Source: Bacteroidota bacterium
Lineage (GTDB): Bacteria > Bacteroidota > Bacteroidia > UBA8524
DNA: 64,000 nucleotides
Reading direction: 5' to 3'
NCBI GenBank assembly: GCA_016124735.1
Contig: WGMZ01000001.1
Span: 43,175 to 107,174 of the forward strand
Below, in pieces: positions 55,295 to 63,861 of this stretch (positions are counted from its first letter, which is position 1; every line of letters begins with the position of its first letter). The position numbers and the translations under genes are program-made. Under the pieces are notes generated by a model. It was given only the letters and a program-made list of their open reading frames with translations. It was not told the origin of the DNA and made no database searches.

Positions 55295-55921
55295 CTAATA
55301 TTCTTGCGGACCTTTTCCCTGGAAGATCTTTGGAATCAACTTATCTATGCGCGCATATCGGGTGGCTAACTGCTTCGGAGCCGAAAAGAACATGATATAA
55401 GCTTTTTGCCTGCCCGGGGTAAGTGCCTCAAAGGCAGATTGCAAGTCGGGCATATCGGAGAACCTTTGCTGCAATTCGTCGGGAATGGATAAATCGACCT
55501 TTTTAACATCCGGTTTTAAGCCGGACATTTCCACTTCAATAGCTTCAAAAATATAGTCTCGGATCCATTCCTCAACTTTTGAAAGTTCTTCCGTGCCGTA
55601 GAAGCGCATGATTCGCGCGCTTTGTGAATTCTCACCTTGGCGCTCCAGTATTCGATGTTTATCCTGAAGCAGGCTTCCTTTGAAAAAGCTTATGGCACAG
55701 TATTCCCTGAAAGCTGCTAGTATCAAAATATTTTTTCCCTGATAGGTATAGCAGGGAATACTCCATTTTATTTCTTCTGTCAATCGGCAATCATGGAGAA
55801 TAGCCCTCAATCGTTGTAGGGGTTCAGTCCACCGATGGACCTTGCATTGAGGAGTTCCGCCGAATTGGCAGCGACCACATCCATCTTCCAAATAAGCATC
55901 AACATTGGCTGGCTTCATCAT
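55295..55921 (-). CDS. DUF1801/YdeI-like protein with N-terminal Cys/His motif
   Basis: 208 residues. An N-terminal extension has CGRC, a further Cys and a His (C15, C18, C26, H29), a possible zinc knuckle absent from the adjacent paralog. Then a DUF1801-like core (EEIKWSIPCYTYQGKNILIL) and a C-terminal OmdA-like module (FEALTPGRQKAYIMFFSA). Function unknown. Last gene of the arsR operon, sharing its junction directly with the paralog. Confidence 0.75.
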   Translation of the reverse strand: MMKPANVDAYLEDGCGRCQFGGTPQCKVHRWTEPLQRLRAILHDCRLTEEIKWSIPCYTYQGKNILILAAFREYCAISFFKGSLLQDKHRILERQGENSQSARIMRFYGTEELSKVEEWIRDYIFEAIEVEMSGLKPDVKKVDLSIPDELQQRFSDMPDLQSAFEALTPGRQKAYIMFFSAPKQLATRYARIDKLIPKIFQGKGPQEY

Positions 55922-56503
55922 TTACACATCATCCATGCCTTTTCCATCCAAAATGGCAGGGAGGAATTTTTCAACTCTGGCTTCCCTTGTTTTGGTCTGT
56001 TTGGCAGATGAGAAATAGAGGCGGTAAGCACGTTGACGACCTGGGGTAAGTGCTTCGAAGGCGTTTTGTAAATTGGGAATTTGTTCAAATTTTCTGAGTA
56101 ACTCATCGGGCATAGGGAATTCATCGGTCTTCATTAATTCCACTTTTTCTCCGGATTTCTCTACCTCAATGGCATTTTGAACATAGCTGCGAATGATGCT
56201 TTCTTTTTCAAAAACCTCATCTATTCTGAAGAACCTCATTTGACGCGCCGCCTGTACGTTTTTCGTTTGCTGTATGAGCAAATTCCCGGGGTCATTCATC
56301 AGAGTTCCTTTGTGAAAAAGCAGGGCGCAATAGTCATTAAAGCCGTGAATAAGCACCACATTTTTTCCGTCGATGGTATAGCATGGACAACCCCATTTAA
56401 GCTCTTCTTTCATTTCGGTATCGAGAAGTATCAATCTTAAATGTTCATAGGCTTTTTGCCACTTGGTTTCTTTATTAAAGAAAAAATTGACTTTCGGGTT
56501 CAT
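55922..56503 (-). CDS. DUF1801/YdeI-like protein
   Basis: 193 residues. Paralogous to the next gene: MKEELKWGCPCYTIDGKNVVLI core and FEALTPGRQRAYRLYFSSAKQ end. Tandem duplication within the arsR operon. No signal peptide; probably cytoplasmic. Function unknown. Confidence 0.78.
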   Translation of the reverse strand: MNPKVNFFFNKETKWQKAYEHLRLILLDTEMKEELKWGCPCYTIDGKNVVLIHGFNDYCALLFHKGTLMNDPGNLLIQQTKNVQAARQMRFFRIDEVFEKESIIRSYVQNAIEVEKSGEKVELMKTDEFPMPDELLRKFEQIPNLQNAFEALTPGRQRAYRLYFSSAKQTKTREARVEKFLPAILDGKGMDDV

Positions 56504-56901
56504 GATGGATTTGACACTAAAGTAGGTATTTTCTTTTCTTTTGAACGGTAGTTCCAGGAGAGAAAGGCCAATGCAATCAGCAGCAGGGCTGGCAAAGATT
56601 CTGTTATTGGATCACCAACAAAGAGATGCGAATAAATGGCACCAGTAAACAGAAAGAATATACCGGCATAGGTCCATTCTTTTAACAGGGGAAGGCGCGG
56701 AGTGAGCAATGCTATGACTGCCAGGATTTTCCAAATCCCCAGCAAGGTCAATAGATAATCAGGATAACCCAAGTGCTGCATGGAAGATAATGCTCCGGGC
56801 CCCTCCGTGCCTTTTGTTAATTGTACCAGTCCGGTAGAGACTAAACCCAGTGACAGCCAAAGGGTGCTAATCCAATAGATGATATTGTTCCGTTTGTTCA
56901 T
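56500..56901 (-). CDS. DoxX-family membrane protein
   Basis: 133 residues, four transmembrane helices. GLVSTGLVQLTKGTEGP and LLGIWKILAVIALLTPR match the DoxX-like family, whose members are linked to redox or thiosulfate chemistry only in some cases. Overlaps the downstream YdeI-like gene by four bases. Confidence 0.8.
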   Translation of the reverse strand: MNKRNNIIYWISTLWLSLGLVSTGLVQLTKGTEGPGALSSMQHLGYPDYLLTLLGIWKILAVIALLTPRLPLLKEWTYAGIFFLFTGAIYSHLFVGDPITESLPALLLIALAFLSWNYRSKEKKIPTLVSNPS

Positions 56902-56903
56902 AA

Positions 56904-57368
56904 TTATTTGGTTTGAAGAATTTTTTGCAGTCGGTGATGTGCCAGATTTAATCCAAAAGCAAAGGGAAGTTTTAGGAGTTGGTCCCGTTGTTCGCTCGAT
57001 TGAAATATACTTTGCATACGAAGTCTGCTATGTTGGTTGTCAATGCCTTGAAAAAGCAAGTGTTCCAATTGTACACCAAAGGAAGAGGGGATCATTTCAA
57101 AGGTTCGGATGATTTGCTGGTTCTTTAAAAACGTGTGGTAAATCCCTTCCACACGAAAGGCAATTTCGCCCTGAGGGTTTTTGGTCTGGAAGGAGTAGCT
57201 ACCATATTTACGATTCTCCATATGAAGAACTTCAGTAGCCATCCACTGTGCAAAAATCTCCGGATCTTCAAAAGCTTGAAAAAGGGCCTCAACAGGTAAT
57301 TCAAATTCCCTTAATATTTCGATGCCTTTGTCGTTTGGTGCGGCCGATACTTTTGTTTTTTGTTCCAT
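56904..57368 (-). CDS. SRPBCC (AHSA1-like) domain protein
   Basis: 154 residues. REFELPVEALFQAFEDPEIFAQWM at the N-terminus and a C-terminal long helix fit the AHSA1/START-like fold, which binds hydrophobic ligands. It follows the arsR gene by three bases, the common arsR-SRPBCC pairing. Ligand unknown. Confidence 0.82.
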   Translation of the reverse strand: MEQKTKVSAAPNDKGIEILREFELPVEALFQAFEDPEIFAQWMATEVLHMENRKYGSYSFQTKNPQGEIAFRVEGIYHTFLKNQQIIRTFEMIPSSFGVQLEHLLFQGIDNQHSRLRMQSIFQSSEQRDQLLKLPFAFGLNLAHHRLQKILQTK

Positions 57369-57371
57369 GTT

Positions 57372-57692
57372 TTATAGGTTTTTCCGGCTTTTCATAATGG
57401 ATTCCAGATGATTGAATCGATCCTCCCATAATTTCCTGAATGGTTCGATAAAGTCAGCCACTTCCTTCATTTTTTGAGGATTGAAATGGTAATGTACTTC
57501 CCGGCCTTGTTGCTCTGTAGTGAGTAATTCACAATCGCTCAAAACTTTCAGGTGCTTGGATACCGTGGGTCGGGCACTGTCGAACTGTGCGGCAATGGCT
57601 CCGGCAGTCATGGATTGCGATGCCACAAGCAAGAGGATGGCTCTTCGGGTGGGATCTGCAAGGGCCTGGAATACATCTCTTCTTAAAATCAT
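57372..57692 (-). CDS. ArsR-family transcriptional repressor
   Basis: 106 residues, winged helix: [19 protein letters not shown], the recognition helix [21 protein letters not shown] and QGREVHYHF. No Cys-rich metal site is evident, as is usual for the SRPBCC-linked subgroup. Two palindromes upstream are probable operators, so the gene is likely autorepressed with its operon. Confidence 0.9.
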   Translation of the reverse strand: MILRRDVFQALADPTRRAILLLVASQSMTAGAIAAQFDSARPTVSKHLKVLSDCELLTTEQQGREVHYHFNPQKMKEVADFIEPFRKLWEDRFNHLESIMKSRKNL

Positions 57693-57695
57693 TAC

Positions 57696-57737
57696 GTAGC
57701 TATATAGCTACAAATATATATGAAGCTATTTGGCTAC
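57696..57737. promoter_or_regulatory. Tandem ArsR operators
   Basis: A perfect 16-base palindrome GTAGCTATATAGCTAC (57696-57711), three bases before the arsR ATG. A degenerate copy GAAGCTATTTGGCTAC (57722-57737) is centred 26 bases further upstream, about two and a half helical turns. Confidence 0.6.
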
Positions 57738-57878
57738 GCAAATAAAATATGTATCCAGCGTGGATTCAAGAATTCAAAATGCTGAAGAGAATTGATATGA
57801 TTGGCTTTTACCTTCGGGTTTTGCCAGTAACTTGGCTTTGAGATATGGGAGACTTTGTGATTGAAAATTACCGTCTCT

Positions 57879-58052
57879 TCACTTGTAGATGATAACGGGA
57901 TTACTTTTCAGATCGGCAGTGTCGTTATTGAATTTCAGGATGGTCAGGTTTTTATAGTCGCCACACGGTCCGAGTTTTACCGGATTGCAGGATAAAAGCA
58001 ACAGAATGACGATGAATACAAAAAATGAGACCGCATAGGAGGGATGATACAC
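57879..58052 (-). CDS. Small lipoprotein
   Basis: 57 codons from a GTG start. A hydrophobic N-terminus (SFFVFIVILLLLSC) ends in the lipobox LLLSC, so the mature peptide has 36 residues including two Cys. It starts 11 bases after the META-like gene stop, so both are probably on one transcript. No family recognised. Too short to be sure, but the signal sequence and position support it. Confidence 0.5.
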   Translation of the reverse strand: MYHPSYAVSFFVFIVILLLLSCNPVKLGPCGDYKNLTILKFNNDTADLKSNPVIIYK

Positions 58053-58063
58053 TTTTTTACAAA

Positions 58064-58531
58064 TTATGGACGAAACCTGAACTTCAGAATGTCTCCATCT
58101 TTTGTGCTTATGGTTAAAATATCGTTCCGGATGGAATAGAGAGCCGATTGTTGAATACCCTTAAAAAATCGATCCTCCACATCCATTTTATTATCGCAAT
58201 ACACCAGAGTCCTCGTTACTTTTCCAAAGCGGATGGAGTCTGGAGTGATAGACAAATATTCCGTAAAGCCTTCGTTGCAACCTCCATGCAGTTTGGACTG
58301 GGGAGATCCGTCGATAACGAGAGAACAATATCCTGCACGCTCTGGTTTACAGGCTTCGGCTCCATCCGGATTTACAAACCCTATTAATTCCCAGGTAGCA
58401 AAGAGGCTGTGTTGTACCGTGTCTATTTCGTTAGGAGTGAAACAGGAAGGAACGGGGTTATACGCATCCTGTTTTTTACAGGAAACGCTGAATAAAATCA
58501 ATCCGGCCAGAATTGCTGTATATACTTTCAT
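58064..58531 (-). CDS. META-domain lipoprotein (HslJ-like)
   Basis: 155 residues from the ATG of KVYTAILAGLILFSVSC, whose lipobox ends at Cys 18. An earlier in-frame ATG two codons upstream is possible. The rest fits a META domain: TWELIGFVNPDG, LHGGCNEGFTEYLSI, YCDNKMDVEDRFF and a C-terminal strand. META proteins are linked to heat-shock or novobiocin resistance in E. coli, with unknown activity. Outer-membrane or periplasmic lipoprotein. Confidence 0.7.
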   Translation of the reverse strand: MKVYTAILAGLILFSVSCKKQDAYNPVPSCFTPNEIDTVQHSLFATWELIGFVNPDGAEACKPERAGYCSLVIDGSPQSKLHGGCNEGFTEYLSITPDSIRFGKVTRTLVYCDNKMDVEDRFFKGIQQSALYSIRNDILTISTKDGDILKFRFRP

Positions 58532-58627
58532 AATCAATACTTTCTTTCTATGACGTCAATAATGTTCTTGCCTTGCCCGCTGAATGGTAAGTGCATATTC
58601 TGACTATTTCCATCCTCTTTACACAAA

Positions 58628-59179
58628 CTACTCCATTCCTGGTGTTTCTTTATTATAGGCAGTCTCCAACTGATTGGAAATATCGGTGTGATGATGAACG
58701 AGACGCCATTTTCCATCTTCTACCTGATAAATATTGGTCGCCCGGTGACTTACCTTCACAGGATTTCCATCAGGGTCGATGTTTTCGCCCTCTTCTATGC
58801 AGCTTACAAATCCCATTTCGGTGCCGGCATAAACGTTCTGGTAATTGCAGCTAATTTTCCCTCCGAGCCTCATTGCGGCAACATTTGCAAAATCTTTTCC
58901 TATGGCTGTCCATCCCTTAAGAGCACCACCGAATGGTCCCATGTAAGAAATCGAATCGCTGTGCGACCAAACCTCATTCAGGGGTTCAATATTTCCTTTG
59001 AACATTTCATTTAGTCCGGCATAAAAGGCATCATTCGCAGCGATCAATTCAGTTTTTCTCTTTTCAACTACAACGGGTTCATTGCTTTCAACTGGTTCTT
59101 TTTTGCCTTCACAGGAAATGAGGAAACTGCACACGCTGATAATTGCAAGCGTCACAGGAACAGAGATAATTCTTTTCAT
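58628..59179 (-). CDS. SnoaL/DUF4440-like lipoprotein
   Basis: 183 residues; lipobox FLISC at Cys 23. The mature part has an NTF2-like fold pattern (AANDAFYAGLNEMFKGN, WSHSDSISYMGPFGG, ATNIYQVEDGKWRLVHHHTD) as in SnoaL-3/DUF4440 proteins. No enzymatic residues can be assigned. Function unknown. Confidence 0.75.
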   Translation of the reverse strand: MKRIISVPVTLAIISVCSFLISCEGKKEPVESNEPVVVEKRKTELIAANDAFYAGLNEMFKGNIEPLNEVWSHSDSISYMGPFGGALKGWTAIGKDFANVAAMRLGGKISCNYQNVYAGTEMGFVSCIEEGENIDPDGNPVKVSHRATNIYQVEDGKWRLVHHHTDISNQLETAYNKETPGME

Positions 59180-59915
59180 GGTTATAAGGATGGTTCAAAC
59201 GAATATACCGCAATGCGGCCGGTAAATCCGATAGAAACTTGTGGAAATGGATAAAGTTTAATTGTCATTGTCAATGGGAATGCAGGAAAGCTTAAAAAAG
59301 AAACAATGAGCCATTTTTTTGTCATACAATGAATTACATGTGTATCCGTTTATTTCCCGCCAAACCTTTTTGTTGACGGATTCAAAATCCATTTATCCTT
59401 GTTTCAATTTCCTTTTTTTTAGAAAAAAAGGAAGAAAAAAATCGCGCTCGCTTCACTTCGTTCGCTCAAACAGGGAAGAAAAAAGACGCTCTGTCAGGCA
59501 GCGGGTGCCCTCCCAACCAATTCGGGACGGAAGCCAGGCGCCTATTGCTGACGCCAGCACATGATCACATCTCAGTCTGTTCGATATAGATAAACTTCGT
59601 GCGGGAGGGCTGTCCAAAATGCGGGCCGCGCGCTGGCGTGATGTTTTTTTTAGGGAGGCCAGATGCAATGGCCGACCGTTAAGAAAAAAACAGAGAGCAG
59701 AGAAGCATATTTTGGCCTTGATTTTTTGGTTCATTTTGTATCAAGACAAAATGAACACACAATAAGGAAAGAATATAAATAGGAATTGGATTATTCTGAA
59801 CACGGCGAAGTGGTAATAAAGCGGAGACTCATGATGAATGAGTTAAACGATTTGATGTGCTCAAAACGAATTGTTATTACTGAATTGCAGCGATGACAAC
59901 GGCTGAACAAATCTC
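59180..59915. repeat. Non-coding repeat-rich region, left copy of an inverted repeat
   Basis: About 730 bases without a credible gene. It has a T/A-rich inverted repeat (TTTCCTTTTTTTT ... AAAAAAAGGAA, about 59409-59433), a near-palindromic GCGCTCGCTTC ... GTTCGCTC stretch (59443-59467), and a GC-rich middle. The segment 59703-59835 recurs inverted at 63716-63861. The same elements (AAATGAAC...CAATAA, GCGGAGACTCATGA) are conserved in both copies, so this is a dispersed repeat, not random spacer. Confidence 0.6.
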
Positions 59916-61228
59916 TTATTTACTCTCATCTGTATTTTCCACCCAATGCAAAAACCAACGTTCTCCTAAAAATACGAGTACAATTCCAACTACCGAAGAA
60001 ATCACGATGAAGGGATCTGATACCATTTTTATCCAAACAAAGGCAAGCAATACGATTAAATCGAGCAATAGTGCGGCTAGCAATATCACGGGGTTGGCCT
60101 TCACATCTTTGCGTAAATGTTTATATACACCCCAATGAATAATCATGTCCATCACCAGATAGAAAAAGGCGCCCATGGAGGCAATGCGAGATAAATCAAA
60201 GAAGATAGTGAGGGCAATTCCAATCACAACAATGTAGAGTAACAAATGCTTTTGCACCGATCCCGACATGCCAAAATGCTTGTGGGGAATGAGTTTCATC
60301 TCTGTTAGCATGGCGGTCATGCGCGAAACGGCAAATATGCTGGCAATGATTCCTGAAATGCATGCTATGATGGCGATGCCAACGGTAAAATAGAGTCCAA
60401 GATTTCCATATAGTGGTTTGGCGGCTTCTGCCAGAGAATAATTTTTGGCTTTGATTATTTCAGGAATCGACAAATTGGAATTGACGGCAATAGCCACAAA
60501 AAAGTAAACAAAAAGACAAATGAGGAGGGATAGAACAATTGACCTTCCCACATTTTTATGGGGTTTGGTAATTTCATCTCCACTATTGGTTAGGGTGGTA
60601 AAGCCCTTATACGCTAGAATCGCTAGAGCCAATGCTCCGATATAGTTTGCTGCATAATAATTTTCACTGTCTGTGTTTTTGGGTATTAAATCCCCTAAAG
60701 TGAAATGGGAGGTCCATAAACATCCAGCAGCAAAAAGCAGAATGCCAACAATTTTTATCAGGGCCATCAATTGGGAGATTTCCCAATGACTTTGTTGCCC
60801 GAAAGGTTAATAAGATAGGCCAGAATCAAAAGACCTACGCCTAATACAGGCACCCAGAAAGAACCATCTCCGCCGCCAAACAGTTGCATGGTATATGAAC
60901 CAAATGTACGTGCAACCAGGCTCTCGTTGATAATCATGGATAGGGCCATCAGAACTGCTGCGGCAGCTGTTATCGTTGTTTTTCCATAGGCTTTCATTAA
61001 GATCATGGCGATACCTCCGGCAGACGGGTAGGCATTCGATGCTTTAACATAGGAGTAGGCGCTGAACCCTGAAACAATGGCTCCGGCAATAAAAATATAA
61101 GGGAACCAGGTTCCTGAGAGTTCAGCGACTTGTCCAAGAAGGGTAAAAATCCCAGCACCAATCATGACTCCGGTGCCCAGAGCAATGGCACCTTTTAATG
61201 TTAGGCTGTTCTTTTTGTATTCTGTCAT
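59916..61228 (-). pseudogene. APC-family permease interrupted by a frameshift
   Basis: Two overlapping frames together make one permease of about 437 residues. The N-terminal part (60767-61228) has the GAIALGTGVMIGAGIFTLLG motif and ends GNKVIGKSPN. The C-terminal part (from about 60775) continues QLMALIKIVGILLF. Restoring one C in the CCC run near 60776-60778 would join them as GKSPQLMALIK. The start lies immediately after the poxB stop. It is either a real disruption or a homopolymer sequencing error. Paralog of the permease at 36.4 kb. Confidence 0.75.
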
Positions 61229-62968
61229 CTACAGCAACTCCTTCAAATATTTCATGTCGCTTTTACTCGTTTCTACCACTTCCGCAAAATTTCCATTCAT
61301 CATCATGCGACTCATGGATTGTGCAAAGCCTTCCATTTGTTCAAATTTCAGTTCAGGGGGCATGGCAAGAGAGTTGGGGTCCGTATAGATGTGGATGATA
61401 GCCGGTCCTTCATGGAGAAATGCGCCGCGCAAAGCGGGTTCCACCTCCTCCGGGGATTTAGCTTCCCAGGAGTGAATATTCATGGCTTCTGCCAATTTAG
61501 TAAAATCTGGATTAACCATGTCTGTTTGCCAGTCCATATACCCCTCCACACGCATTTCAAGCTTTACCATTCCGAGGGATCGGTTATTAAAGATGATGAT
61601 TTTTGCCGGAATCCGGTACTGACTGATGGTCATTAAATCGCCCAGCAACATTGAAATCCCTCCATCTCCACTAAAGGCTATTACTTGCCGGTCCGGACAG
61701 GCCAACGCGGCGCCCATGGCCATTGGCATCGCATTGGCCATCGAGCCATGGTTAAAGGAGCCGGTCAGGTACCGGTTTCTTCCTGCTTTCAGATAACGTG
61801 CGGCCCAAACCGCACTCATACCGGTATCCACTGTAAAAATAGCATCGTCGGACGCGAGTTTATCGACCATATAGGCCACAAATTCAGGATGAATGAATTC
61901 TTCTTCTCCTTTGTCTTTTACGTAAGCCAGATACTTTTTTTCCACTTCCTGATGCAATGCCCTCATCTTATCCAAAAAATGACTCGATACTTTTTCTTCC
62001 AGTAAGGGCATAAGTTCCCGAATGCTCGATTTTATATCACCACAGAGTCCTAAGTCTACTTTTGCGCGCCTACCAATTTTTTCCGGTTGAATATCAATCT
62101 GAACAATCTTTACCTTGGTAGGAAGGAATTCACTGTAAGGAAAGTCGGTGCCAAGCATCAATAAAACATCTGCCTGATGCATGGCTTCAAAACCGGATTT
62201 ATTTCCAAGAAGACCATTTAGCCCGACGGCATAAGGATTGTCTTCTCTTTCAAAAAATATCTTCCCGCGAAAACTATAGCCCAGCGGAGATTTTAACTTC
62301 TTGGCCAACTCCATCACTTCATCTACAGCATCTTTGCAGCCATATCCGCAAAAAAGCATGACCTTCTTATTCGCATTGATTAACGCAGCCAAATCTTTCA
62401 GTGCAACCGGGTCGGGAATAATGCGTGATTGGGTGAAGAACGTCTTGGCTGCCGTTTCTACGGTCTCTATGGGAGCCGAAGCAATATCTCCAGGTAACCC
62501 CAATACGGCAACCCCTTTCTTACTAATTGCATGTTGTATCGCGCTTTGAAGTCCGTTAAGGGCTTGTTTGGGCGTATTGGCCGTAAATACATATTTGGAA
62601 CAGTCCTGAAACAATAAATCCGGACGTGTTTCCTGAAAATTATCGAGTCCGAGTTTATCTGTATGAATGCTGGAGGCGATAGCAATGACTGGATTACCAG
62701 CCCTGTTCGCATCGTACAACCCATTGACCAAATGTACATGGCCAGGTCCGCTGCTCCCCATGCAGCATCCGATTCCATTTAATTCTGCTTCCATCGAGGC
62801 GGCATAAGCTCCCGCCTCTTCATGGCGAACATGAATCCACTGCAAACGGCCATCCCTTTTCACCGCATCGTTAACTGGATTCAAACTATCTCCTGTAATG
62901 GCGTAAATTCTTTTAACCCCTACCTGAACCAGCATTTCAACAAGATGATCCGAAACATTTTTTGACAT
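61229..62968 (-). CDS. poxB: Pyruvate oxidase / pyruvate dehydrogenase (quinone), PoxB-like
   Basis: 579 residues, close to E. coli PoxB (572). TPP/FAD enzyme oxidising pyruvate to acetate and CO2, passing electrons to quinone. N-terminal VKRIYAITGDSLNPVNDAV, RHEEAGAYAA, GSSGPGHVHLVNGLYDA, TPP motif FSGDGGISMLLGDLMT ... NNRSLGMVKLE. Quinone use versus oxygen use cannot be decided from sequence alone. First gene of a poxB-permease pair. Confidence 0.9.
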   Translation of the reverse strand: MSKNVSDHLVEMLVQVGVKRIYAITGDSLNPVNDAVKRDGRLQWIHVRHEEAGAYAASMEAELNGIGCCMGSSGPGHVHLVNGLYDANRAGNPVIAIASSIHTDKLGLDNFQETRPDLLFQDCSKYVFTANTPKQALNGLQSAIQHAISKKGVAVLGLPGDIASAPIETVETAAKTFFTQSRIIPDPVALKDLAALINANKKVMLFCGYGCKDAVDEVMELAKKLKSPLGYSFRGKIFFEREDNPYAVGLNGLLGNKSGFEAMHQADVLLMLGTDFPYSEFLPTKVKIVQIDIQPEKIGRRAKVDLGLCGDIKSSIRELMPLLEEKVSSHFLDKMRALHQEVEKKYLAYVKDKGEEEFIHPEFVAYMVDKLASDDAIFTVDTGMSAVWAARYLKAGRNRYLTGSFNHGSMANAMPMAMGAALACPDRQVIAFSGDGGISMLLGDLMTISQYRIPAKIIIFNNRSLGMVKLEMRVEGYMDWQTDMVNPDFTKLAEAMNIHSWEAKSPEEVEPALRGAFLHEGPAIIHIYTDPNSLAMPPELKFEQMEGFAQSMSRMMMNGNFAEVVETSKSDMKYLKELL

Positions 62969-63149
62969 AGCTATACGTATTTTTACCAGATAGCTGCATA
63001 TACTATGCTAGGATTCGCTTCGAAGAACAGAATATACAATTTGAGGCCACAGTTTTCACGGATTGGAGCCTAACAAATGTAAGGCTGAATTGTTCATGTG
63101 CTTATTAGCCGGGGTAGAAGGTGGTGGTGCCTTTCTATGTCGTTTCAAT
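62969..63149. other. Upstream region of poxB
   Basis: 181 bases. Contains AT-rich near-palindromic sequence (TAGCTATACGTA, GATAGCTGCATATACTATGCTAGG) close to the poxB start, a possible regulator site, but no clear -33/-7 pair. No gene. Confidence 0.3.
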
Positions 63150-63503
63150 TTATTTTACCGGGGCAAATTCTCCTGTCTCAAAATCCGTTTCATAAACAAT
63201 CTTATGAATGGTATCGAAGGCAATAAACGAAGTAGCCAAAAGGTGACCGGGGTTTTCTCTGTGTTCGTCAGTAGTCAGACGAATTTCGTATTGAACGCAG
63301 GGTACATTGTCGATATCCACGTTTTCAATCTGTGTCCAATTCCTTTTCGTTTCGCCTTCTGAATACAGTGTTGTGACCGGGTTCTCAGAATTCTTCAAAT
63401 AGGTTTTGATGCTGTCGTCTATCCATTGCCGGGTGCTGGGCTTTTTGTTTTGACATGCGGCGGCACCCGTCAACAGGAGAAAAAAGATAATGTACTTCTT
63501 CAT
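63150..63503 (-). CDS. Small lipoprotein of unknown function
   Basis: 117 residues from the ATG of KKYIIFFLLLTGAAAC; lipobox ends at Cys 17. The mature part has no recognised domain; pattern YSEGETKRNWTQIENVD and TSFIAFDTIHKIVYE suggests a small beta-rich fold. A longer frame of five codons upstream is possible. Confidence 0.6.
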   Translation of the reverse strand: MKKYIIFFLLLTGAAACQNKKPSTRQWIDDSIKTYLKNSENPVTTLYSEGETKRNWTQIENVDIDNVPCVQYEIRLTTDEHRENPGHLLATSFIAFDTIHKIVYETDFETGEFAPVK

Positions 63504-63518
63504 ACGAATTGAAATCAA

Positions 63519-63715
63519 AGTGATAAAAGAGGTTCAATCCGGTTCAAGTGCTAATCTACTGAAATTTACTGACAATTTGATAATTTGGTGTTCTAGCTTC
63601 CAATTCTTCTACATCTCCCTTAGCTAGTTGTCTATAGATTAAGTCCTTTGTCCATGCACCTATAGCACCAGCCCAATAAAATGGAGGGTTACATTTAGAT
63701 AGGTATAGATTCTAT
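63519..63715. other. Gap between lipoprotein and repeat copy B
   Basis: Holds the gene remnant described separately (63556-63708). Otherwise no promoter, hairpin or RNA structure could be supported. Confidence 0.3.
63556..63708 (-). pseudogene. C-terminal remnant of an unidentified protein
   Basis: Open frame of 51 codons, stop at 63556, no start codon, blocked upstream by TAG. It encodes NLYLSKCNPPFYWAGAIGAW and then a basic/acidic tail. The FYWAG-like end recalls the C-termini of CHAT-domain proteins, but the match is short. It lies between the lipoprotein gene and the repeat, consistent with a gene broken by rearrangement. Confidence 0.3.
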
Positions 63716-63861
63716 TTTCATGAGTCTCCGCTTTAATACCACTTCCGATTGATGAGAATAGTCCTGTTTCTTTTTTATTGTATGTTCATTTTGTCTTGAT
63801 GCTTCAACTTCGCTCAGCATAAATTCCAAACGAACCAAAAAATAAAGGCCAAAATAAGCTT
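63716..63861. repeat. Right (inverted) copy of the repeat
   Basis: Reverse complement of 59703-59835 with about 75-80 percent identity by eye, including TTATTTTGGCC, TTTTTTGGTTC, TCAAGACAAAATGAACA, AAAGCGGAGACTCATGA. An insertion of about 20 bases distinguishes it. Similarity stops exactly at the IS boundary (63861/63862). Confidence 0.65.

Noticed and set aside
59453..59734. A 93-codon minus-strand frame in the repeat region
   Set aside because: It is low-complexity and Arg/Ser-rich, crosses the palindromic blocks, and is better explained as chance translation of the repeat.
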